Below, in pieces: positions 1-5,308 of a stretch of DNA of 5,308 nt. Below the pieces are notes generated by a model. That model was not told the DNA's origin and did no database searches. It was given only the letters and a program-made list of their open reading frames with translations. Position 1 is the first letter of the stretch; each line of letters opens with the position of its first letter. This stretch comes from Glaciecola sp. UBA1851 (GTDB lineage: Bacteria; Pseudomonadota; Gammaproteobacteria; Enterobacterales; Alteromonadaceae), in NCBI GenBank assembly GCA_002338515.1, contig DDIL01000060.1:1-5308 (forward strand). Direction: 5' to 3'. The translations under genes and the position numbers were made by a program.

Positions 1-657
1 TGCTAAAAATAGTGCCATTTCGGCCACATCCGCTGGCTGACCTATTCTGCCTAAGGGTTGTAATGCAGATTCTTCATTATGAACTTGTTCTTTATCGGCT
101 CCTGATTTTTCGCAATATTTATCGATTGCATTGTGGTACAACGGCGTCTCTATTGTGCCCGCACAAATTACATTTGCACGGATATTAAATTGCGCATAAT
201 CAATTGCGGTGGTTTTAGCGAGAGAAGCTAGCGCATGTTTACTCATGTTATATGCACAAGAATTAGCTTTTGCGATAGAGGATTGATCAGAACCAATCAC
301 TATAATCGAGCCGCCGTGTTGCTTCATTGATGGCACAATTGCTTGGATAAGTGAAAAGGCACCTTTTACATTTAAATTAAATATATCAGTAAATAACTCA
401 TCTGACGTATTTTCAATATTGGAAGAAACGTGCTTTCCAGCATTAGCTATACAAGCATCAATATGATTATTTTTCGTTATTTCAGAGATAACATTTTGCA
501 CTGCAGAATGGTCAGTTACATCACAATATATATACTCGCCGATATTTGAAGGCGCGACATCTAAGTTATAAACCTTAAACCCACTCGTAATAAATAGTTT
601 CACTATTGCCAAGCCAATACCCGAAGAACCACCTGAAATAACCAAAGTTTTAGACAT
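1..657 (-). CDS. Classical short-chain dehydrogenase/reductase (SDR family oxidoreductase), 3' end beyond window
   Basis: Predicted cytosolic NAD(P)(H)-dependent oxidoreductase acting on an alcohol or carbonyl substrate that the sequence does not identify. The 219 visible residues form a Rossmann fold with the classical SDR signatures in order: a glycine-rich cofactor loop GGSSGIG (residues 9-15), an Asp at 33 ending strand beta-2, which usually favours NAD(H) over NADP(H), Asp46-Val47 contacting adenine, NAG (72-74), Asn96, catalytic Ser123, and YNMSK with Tyr136 and Lys140. The usual PG motif after strand beta-6 reads CAGTIETPL, so Ala166 replaces proline. The ATG is preceded by AAGGGA. Classical SDRs run to about 250 residues, so roughly 30 are missing past the left edge; the frame is open there. 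The stretch after the active site (TIETPLYH, later LQPLGRIGQPADVAE) recalls proteobacterial SDRs annotated as sugar-acid dehydrogenases, but this is from memory and the substrate stays open. The gene diverges from the cytidine deaminase gene, so they are not one operon. Confidence 0.93.
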   Translation of the reverse strand, partial: MSKTLVISGGSSGIGLAIVKLFITSGFKVYNLDVAPSNIGEYIYCDVTDHSAVQNVISEITKNNHIDACIANAGKHVSSNIENTSDELFTDIFNLNVKGAFSLIQAIVPSMKQHGGSIIVIGSDQSSIAKANSCAYNMSKHALASLAKTTAIDYAQFNIRANVICAGTIETPLYHNAIDKYCEKSGADKEQVHNEESALQPLGRIGQPADVAEMALFLA

Positions 658-660
658 ATA

Positions 661-666
661 TCCCTT
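661..666 (-). promoter_or_regulatory. Ribosome binding site of the SDR gene
   Basis: On the minus strand AAGGGA lies three bases upstream of the ATG at 657-655. The spacing is short, but the purine-rich match fits a Shine-Dalgarno site, and the SDR fold begins at once with MSKTLVISGGSSGIG, which supports this start. Confidence 0.5.
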
Positions 667-742
667 TGCATTTATCAATATGTTATGTGTTAACTACTAT
701 ATTTTATTAATAGCATAACCTGTAGGAATGTTTCTTACCACA

Positions 743-755
743 TGATTAAAAATCA
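743..755. promoter_or_regulatory. Small palindrome, possible operator
   Basis: TGATTAAAAATCA is a perfect inverted repeat with 5-base arms around AAA. A further GATTAAA copy (756-762) repeats the one at 744-750 at a 12-base offset. It lies about 86 bases upstream of the SDR start codon, a sensible place for a regulator site. The arms are short and A/T-rich, so chance is a real alternative, and I cannot name a regulator. Confidence 0.22.
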
Positions 756-884
756 GATTAAACACTAAGACGTTTATTACAATGTTATGTTTAAAAATAG
801 CACTGCTTTGTATCTTCTTATTGTTAAACTTGCCACTACACAGGTATTTAGATTATATTCAAGTATGAGCTTTTTGACATCCTA

Positions 885-902
885 GGCAAATTAAAGCTTG
901 CC
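885..902. repeat. Short inverted repeat GGCAA-N8-TTGCC
   Basis: GGCAA (885-889) and TTGCC (898-902) are perfect complements separated by eight bases that include part of an AAGCTT site. The repeat lies about 87 bases upstream of the deaminase start. It could be a regulator half-site pair or a weak hairpin. It is not followed by a T run, so it is not an intrinsic terminator. Confidence 0.25.
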
Positions 903-988
903 AAACCTTTATGTAAGTTAAAAAGAAAAAAATTAAATTTAAATTATATTGAATACAAGCGCAGTCACTAAAGAAGAACTTATCAAAG

Positions 989-1390
989 ATGACAAAAACT
1001 ATTAAAAAAGAAGAGTTGGTACTAGCAGCCATTAATGTTTCTAAACAGGCTCATGCGCCCTACTCTAATTACCGTGTTGGGGCAGCGATAGTTAGCAAAA
1101 ATGGTAAGGTTTTTACAGGTTGTAATGTCGAAAATGCAGCGTATCCGTCGGGAATATGTGCAGAGCGTGTCGCTATTTTTAAAGCGGTCAGCGAAGGTGA
1201 AAAAGACTTCTCTTTACTCGCTGTTGTAACAAAAAATGGTGGAATGCCTTGTGGGGCATGCCGTCAGGTGATGTCAGAATTTTCTAATAACCTGCCTATT
1301 ATAGTATCGAACGATAAAGGGGAAATAACTCAAGAAACCACCCTTGATTTACTCCTTCCACATAGCTTTGGTGCAAATGACGTTTCATAA
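989..1390 (+). CDS. cdd: Cytidine deaminase, short homotetrameric type
   Basis: Converts cytidine or deoxycytidine plus water into uridine or deoxyuridine and ammonia in pyrimidine salvage, in the cytosol. The 133-residue length matches the homotetrameric class (Bacillus subtilis, human) and not the roughly 294-residue dimeric Escherichia coli enzyme. The active site is complete: NVEN (46-49) for ribose binding, the C-A-E-R motif with zinc ligand Cys57, proton-shuttling Glu59 and Arg60, then PCGACRQ with zinc ligands Cys88 and Cys91. The C-terminal LLPHSFG (122-128) is also typical. The start is the only ATG choice: the frame is closed upstream by TGA at 950-952, and no in-frame ATG, GTG or TTG lies between. 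The Shine-Dalgarno is weak, an AAGAAG at 971-976 twelve bases upstream. The gene looks monocistronic, with the SDR gene diverging upstream and a 235-base gap before the kinase. No frameshift or missing residue was seen. Confidence 0.97.
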   Translation: MTKTIKKEELVLAAINVSKQAHAPYSNYRVGAAIVSKNGKVFTGCNVENAAYPSGICAERVAIFKAVSEGEKDFSLLAVVTKNGGMPCGACRQVMSEFSNNLPIIVSNDKGEITQETTLDLLLPHSFGANDVS

Positions 1391-1570
1391 CAGGCCCTAA
1401 TTAACCGCAAAAGATGTTTTGTATATTAGAAATTGTTAAAACCTGAATTGAATTATCAACGCCTTTAAATAAGCACTATACAGTCTTATACATATATCAA
1501 AATAACTACAATGAAAGACGCTATATGTTTGTTTCTTTTAATACAAATTTTGAGGTATAGTATCATTTTA

Positions 1571-1594
1571 AGCGCAGTTGAAGATTGCTGTGCT
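1571..1594 (+). promoter_or_regulatory. Possible hairpin in the kinase leader
   Basis: AGCGCAG (1571-1577) can pair with CTGTGCT (1588-1594) as a 7-base stem with one G-U pair and a 10-base loop. It ends about 30 bases before the proposed start and lies upstream of the ribosome binding site. There is no T run directly after it, so it is not a terminator. Any role in translation is speculative. Confidence 0.2.
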
Positions 1595-1616
1595 AGTCCA
1601 ATTTTCAGCTTTTCGC

Positions 1617-1623
1617 AAAGGAA
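1617..1623 (+). promoter_or_regulatory. Ribosome binding site deciding the kinase start
   Basis: AAAGGAA is the only good Shine-Dalgarno match upstream of the kinase frame. Its AGGA core (1619-1622) is three bases before GTG 1626 and six before TTG 1629. This favours a start at one of these two codons over the earlier in-frame TTG 1578 or GTG 1590. Confidence 0.55.
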
Positions 1624-1625
1624 GT

Positions 1626-4600
1626 GTGTTGTTAATTCGTCTTTTAAAAATTAATTTGTTTGTGCTGTTGACGTTAGGCTTATTAAGTCCTATCAAATCT
1701 GCAGAATACAAACATGAATTTCTTGGCCAGAATGATGGCTTTAGATCATCAATCATATTCTCTATTGTACAAGACGATAATGGTTATTTATGGTTTGGCA
1801 CCGCATATGATGGCATTATGCGCTTTGATGGAAGAAACGTTGTATCTTTCATCAATGACCCTCTAGATCCAACGTCAATACCGCATAACAATTCAGGGAA
1901 TCTATTATTAACTTCAAATGGTGATATGTGGATTGGAAGTTGGGGAGGCGGTGCTGCCTTGCTTGAATATTCCTCTCAAAATTTCAAACATTTTCGGCCC
2001 GTAGTACCAGCAAACGAAATTGATTATGAGACTGATAATGCGCAAACGATCAATGCCAGCAGAATACAAAGCCTTTTTGAAGACAATAAAGGGAATGTTT
2101 GGTTAGGCTCTTACAATCAAGGCCTTTTTCAATACAATAAAGAATTAGATAACTTTACTCAACCCCCCTTCTCTAAAGGGTTGGATAAAGCAAACAATAG
2201 TGTTGAGCTATCTAATGAACGTATATGGGATATAGACCAATCAGACACCAATGGATTATGGGTAGCAACGAATAATGGACTGAATTATTTAAATTTCCTC
2301 AATAATACATTTGATACTTATTACCCTGTTAAAGAGTCAAGACTAATAGAAAGAAATCGAATTCGACAGATTAAAATTGAAGATGAAAACACACTATTTT
2401 TAGGTACACAAAACGGTGTCTCAAAATTTGATGTGAAGTCGAAGACATTTACTACTTTGAAGATAAAAGGTCGCACATCTCTAGGGCCAATATACTCCAT
2501 GATTAAAACAACTTATGGTGACTATTGGGTATCTACCGATTTTGGTGTTTATTCGTTTAATGAAAAACAACAAGTACTGACAAAAGTACCATTAAAATTT
2601 GACGATACTTGCAGTCAATCATTATTTCAAGATCGTCAAGGGACAATATGGTTAAGCTGTGAAGGTGATGGTGTTTATAAAATCACAAAGTCCAATATTT
2701 TTTCCACATTTGACCCTCAAGAACTAACAGCTGCATTTGCGCTTCATGAAGCAAATGATAATTCTATTTTAGTGGGAACATACCAAAACGGTTTAAAAAA
2801 ATGGATACCCGAAACCAATGATGTTGTCCCTCTTACACAGCCAAATAATAAATATGCAATAACAGATATAAGATTTGTGGACCAAAAAACGAATAACGAA
2901 ATTTGGTACGCTAATCGTGAACGAGTATTTTCAATTAACGACTTAGGTAATATTTCCGAATTTATACCTGCATTAAAGTATCGCTCTTATATGCGTCACA
3001 TCAGAGATATGAAAATTGATGAAGATGATACAGTGTGGATTGTAGTTGACTTAGGTGTGTATAAAATTGATCCCCTAACGGGTGAAGATACATTCTATCT
3101 TATATCTGAGTCACAGCCGGATAGTAGTCAAACATTAATTTTAAGAGGTGTTTTTATTGACCGAAACAATGATGTTTGGGCATTGGTTAAAAATTATGTT
3201 TTTTTATATGAAAAAGAGTCTAACAAGTTTAAGAAACTAGCTTATGATGAAACAGAAACAGAAAAAAACAATGAATTTAACTATATATTTGCCGCTAAAC
3301 ATGACAGCCTAAATAATTACTGGCTTGCCAATAGTCTAGGGTTATACAAATCAAACATGATAACTGGCGAAAGAGAGTTGGTCAGTGATTATTTTAATGA
3401 ACGTGAAAACCGTGCCATACGTTATATGATAGAAGATACAAAATATAACCTGTGGTTAGTTTCTGCAGTAGATGTTAGCCGTCTAAACTTGAAAACAGGA
3501 GAGCTCGATCATTTTGATGCGCGAGATGGCTTGCCGGATACTCGATACTATTATAATCCAACATACAGATTGTTTGATGAGAAGATTTATTTGTCTAGTC
3601 GAGCTGGAATTTTCTATTTTGACCCAGCCGACGTTCAAATTACTCAAAACGTATTTGAAAATCGGTTAACTAATTTTGAAGTCTTAGGTTTGCCTGTTAA
3701 ATTTAATGTTAATGATTTGATGGAAAATTCGATATATCTCGACGATGACCAAACTAATATAAGATTCGAATTTGCAACGTTAGATCTTCTCAACGCAAGA
3801 CAAATACGCTATCAATATAAATTAGAAGGTTTTGATTCTGATTGGATTGAAAACGGTACAGATAGCAGCGCTACTTATACAAACTTAAGTGGCGGTAAAT
3901 ATACGTTTAAAGTTCGTTCACGTGTAAAAGAAAAGCTTTGGTATGAAAACGAACTAGCAGTAGAAGTAAATATCGCTACACCTATTTGGCAACAGTGGTG
4001 GATGTTAATGGTATACGCTGGATTAATTGTTCTTTTGGTCATGTATTATTTGCACAGGCAGAAAAAAGCAGTTATTTACTTGGAAAAACAAGTTGCTGAT
4101 AAAACAGCAGATATTGCACTCGAATCGAAGAAATTAGCAGCAGCCAATAGAATTAAGACGCAATTCTTGGCAAACATGAGCCATGAAATCCGTACCCCAC
4201 TGACTACTGTAATTGGTCAAGCAGAAGCCATTATATGCAGAGAAGTTAATGCAAACGATATTTATAAAGAAGTGGGTATTATTCATGACAGTAGTATTTA
4301 TCTACTCACGCTACTAAATGACATTTTGGACTTAACTAAAATTGAAGAAAATAAATTCCATCTTGAATGCACCCCACAAGACCTTCATATTCTTTTAGAA
4401 AACATCAATACTATGTTTTCCATGCAAGCTAGGGTCAAAGGCTTATCGTTCATTATGGAGGAAAAATTACCCAAACCTTTCGTTGTAAATGTTGATGGAT
4501 TAAGACTGAAACAAATTCTGGTTAACCTGTTATCCAACGCAATTAAGTTTACGCTACAAGGGTACGTAAAACTAAAGGTAGAAGTAATAGAAAGTCGTTT

Positions 4601-5308
4601 GATATTTCATGTAGAAGATACGGGCATTGGTATCAGTGATGAACAGTTAGAACAAATATTTGATAGCTTCACTCAAGGAGATGCAAGCATACGCCGTAGG
4701 TTTGGTGGCTCAGGCCTCGGATTACATTTATCGAATCAATTAGCCGTATTAATGGAAGGCAAAATTAATGTACAAAGCAGAATAGGAAACGGAAGTACAT
4801 TTTCATTTTGTATGCCATTACCCGAAATATCTGATCAAATAAACATTAAACCAGCCGAATCTGAGCGTCAAAAGTCATCTAGTAAGTTAATTTTTGAGGG
4901 TAAAGTATTACTTGCTGAAGATCATCAAGACAATAGACGCTTAATATCAAGGCTATTAGAAAATTTAGGGTTTGAAGTACATACCGCAAAAGATGGGTTT
5001 GAAGTAGTTGAGCAATATGAAAGACACTTACCTGACGCCGTATTTCTAGACATACAAATGCCTATAATGGATGGTTTACAGGCATTTAGAGTATTGAGAG
5101 AGCAAGGATGTAAAGTACCTATTATTGCGCTTACTGCTAACGCAATGCCCAACGAGGTAGAAGAATATTTCTCGCTTGGGTTTGATGGTTACATTCAAAA
5201 ACCAATTGATCGTGAGTTTTTGATTTCCACGCTTGCTAAATATTTTGATGTAAAATCTAACGATCCCCTAGTGAAGGCTGATTCAATATTAAATAATGTT
5301 GATATATC
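1626..5308 (+). CDS. Hybrid sensor histidine kinase with double beta-propeller sensor, Y_Y_Y and receiver domains; 3' end beyond window
   Basis: Inner-membrane sensor that should bind a ligand in the periplasm, autophosphorylate a histidine and pass the phosphate to its own receiver. At least 1227 residues, numbered from GTG 1626. A signal peptide covers 1-26 (basic residues Arg5 and Lys8, hydrophobic 11-20, likely cleavage after SA). Fourteen propeller strand motifs of the G-x-[LIV]-W-[FILV]-G type follow from residue 56 to 655. Next come a Y_Y_Y domain (about 695-787, with YQYKLEGFDSDW at 729-740), one transmembrane helix (about 791-809) and a coiled-coil linker. The HisKA box FLANMSHEIRTPL has phospho-acceptor His853. 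HATPase_c shows the N box (Asn967, Asn971), G1 DTGIGI (998-1003) and G2 GGSGLGL (1027-1033). The receiver has acidic Glu1098 and Asp1099, phospho-acceptor Asp1142, Thr1170 and Lys1192. All catalytic residues are present. About 25 residues follow the receiver before the edge, so an Hpt or DNA-binding domain could come next. No in-frame ATG lies near the start, hence GTG 1626 or TTG 1629. The ligand is unknown; Bacteroidetes relatives sense glycan fragments. Confidence 0.95.
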   Translation, partial: MLLIRLLKINLFVLLTLGLLSPIKSAEYKHEFLGQNDGFRSSIIFSIVQDDNGYLWFGTAYDGIMRFDGRNVVSFINDPLDPTSIPHNNSGNLLLTSNGDMWIGSWGGGAALLEYSSQNFKHFRPVVPANEIDYETDNAQTINASRIQSLFEDNKGNVWLGSYNQGLFQYNKELDNFTQPPFSKGLDKANNSVELSNERIWDIDQSDTNGLWVATNNGLNYLNFLNNTFDTYYPVKESRLIERNRIRQIKIEDENTLFLGTQNGVSKFDVKSKTFTTLKIKGRTSLGPIYSMIKTTYGDYWVSTDFGVYSFNEKQQVLTKVPLKFDDTCSQSLFQDRQGTIWLSCEGDGVYKITKSNIFSTFDPQELTAAFALHEANDNSILVGTYQNGLKKWIPETNDVVPLTQPNNKYAITDIRFVDQKTNNEIWYANRERVFSINDLGNISEFIPALKYRSYMRHIRDMKIDEDDTVWIVVDLGVYKIDPLTGEDTFYLISESQPDSSQTLILRGVFIDRNNDVWALVKNYVFLYEKESNKFKKLAYDETETEKNNEFNYIFAAKHDSLNNYWLANSLGLYKSNMITGERELVSDYFNERENRAIRYMIEDTKYNLWLVSAVDVSRLNLKTGELDHFDARDGLPDTRYYYNPTYRLFDEKIYLSSRAGIFYFDPADVQITQNVFENRLTNFEVLGLPVKFNVNDLMENSIYLDDDQTNIRFEFATLDLLNARQIRYQYKLEGFDSDWIENGTDSSATYTNLSGGKYTFKVRSRVKEKLWYENELAVEVNIATPIWQQWWMLMVYAGLIVLLVMYYLHRQKKAVIYLEKQVADKTADIALESKKLAAANRIKTQFLANMSHEIRTPLTTVIGQAEAIICREVNANDIYKEVGIIHDSSIYLLTLLNDILDLTKIEENKFHLECTPQDLHILLENINTMFSMQARVKGLSFIMEEKLPKPFVVNVDGLRLKQILVNLLSNAIKFTLQGYVKLKVEVIESRLIFHVEDTGIGISDEQLEQIFDSFTQGDASIRRRFGGSGLGLHLSNQLAVLMEGKINVQSRIGNGSTFSFCMPLPEISDQINIKPAESERQKSSSKLIFEGKVLLAEDHQDNRRLISRLLENLGFEVHTAKDGFEVVEQYERHLPDAVFLDIQMPIMDGLQAFRVLREQGCKVPIIALTANAMPNEVEEYFSLGFDGYIQKPIDREFLISTLAKYFDVKSNDPLVKADSILNNVDI

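Larger units (their letters stand above)
658..988. other. Divergent intergenic region between the SDR and cytidine deaminase genes
   Basis: This 331-base AT-rich stretch must hold the promoters for both divergent genes. I find no convincing -35/-10 pair for either. On the minus strand a TATAGT (696-701) could be a -10 for the SDR gene, but no good -35 lies 16-18 bases upstream. On the plus strand TATATT (945-950) could be a -10 for the deaminase gene, again without a clear -35. It sits at the end of an A/T tract (about 918-950) that could act as a bent or UP-element-like stretch. The nonamer ATGTTATGT occurs at 680-688 and 782-790. Two small inverted repeats are listed separately. No RNA gene or convincing protein gene was seen. 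Confidence 0.6.
1391..1625 (+). other. Intergenic spacer and leader between cytidine deaminase and kinase genes
   Basis: AT-rich spacer. After the deaminase stop the only hairpin is CAAAA-GATG-TTTTG (1408-1421), too weak for a credible intrinsic terminator, so readthrough into the kinase gene is possible. A candidate -10, TATAGT at 1556-1561, lies about 65-70 bases upstream of the proposed kinase start, with only a poor -35 (TTCTTT, 1533-1538) 17 bases before it. A stop codon, TAA at 1569-1571, closes the kinase frame upstream and limits how far its start can be moved. Confidence 0.55.

Noticed and set aside
874..879. Perfect -35 hexamer TTGACA upstream of the cytidine deaminase gene
   Set aside because: No acceptable -10 hexamer lies 15-19 bases downstream; that stretch reads around AAAGCTTGCC. 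A lone hexamer is not enough for a promoter call.
1408..1421. CAAAA-GATG-TTTTG hairpin after the deaminase gene as a terminator
   Set aside because: The stem is five bases with a single G-C pair, and no T run follows the stem, so it would not be a stable intrinsic terminator.
1511..1654. 47-residue plus-strand frame starting at an ATG with a hydrophobic N-terminus, overlapping the kinase start
   Set aside because: It has no Shine-Dalgarno, is in a different frame from the kinase, and the kinase has its own complete signal peptide, so neither a leader gene nor a frameshifted kinase start is needed.
1568..1756. 62-residue open frame on the minus strand
   Set aside because: It lies antisense to the leader and signal-peptide region of the kinase, has no recognisable motif, and the plus-strand frame has a clear domain match. 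Treated as a shadow.
3199..3205. Run of seven T inside the kinase gene as a phase-variation tract
   Set aside because: The run is short for slipped-strand switching, and the frame continues intact through it.
4925..5152. 75-residue open frame on the minus strand
   Set aside because: It is antisense to the receiver domain, whose conserved residues are all readable on the plus strand. Treated as a shadow.

Overview
The window is AT-rich bacterial DNA holding three genes, two of them cut by the window edges. Base composition and the style of the sensor kinase suggest a marine gammaproteobacterium of the Alteromonadales type (Pseudoalteromonas, Colwellia, Thalassotalea or a relative). That is an inference from general resemblance, because no rRNA or other marker gene is present.

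Layout. Positions 1-657 (minus strand) hold the first 219 codons of a classical short-chain dehydrogenase/reductase (SDR). Its last few dozen codons lie off the left edge. Positions 658-988 are a 331-base AT-rich divergent intergenic region with small inverted repeats but no convincing sigma-70 promoter. Positions 989-1390 (plus) hold a complete 133-residue cytidine deaminase of the short, homotetrameric type. Positions 1391-1625 are a second AT-rich spacer with no strong terminator. From about 1626 to the right edge (plus) runs one very long open frame of at least 1227 codons with no stop in the window. It encodes a membrane-bound hybrid sensor histidine kinase: signal peptide, 14 beta-propeller blades (probably two seven-bladed propellers), Y_Y_Y domain, one transmembrane helix, HisKA, HATPase_c and a receiver domain. 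The frame has no usable ATG and appears to start at GTG 1626 or TTG 1629.

How the genes relate. Nothing shows that the three act together. The deaminase is a stand-alone pyrimidine-salvage gene, the SDR is transcribed away from it, and the kinase has its own leader. The kinase has the architecture of the hybrid two-component sensors that detect carbohydrate breakdown products in Bacteroidetes, but its ligand and output cannot be read from this window. I found no CRISPR array, insertion sequence, tRNA, rRNA or phage gene, and no evidence of an undescribed multi-gene system. The most notable item is the double-propeller kinase with its non-ATG start and unseen C-terminus.
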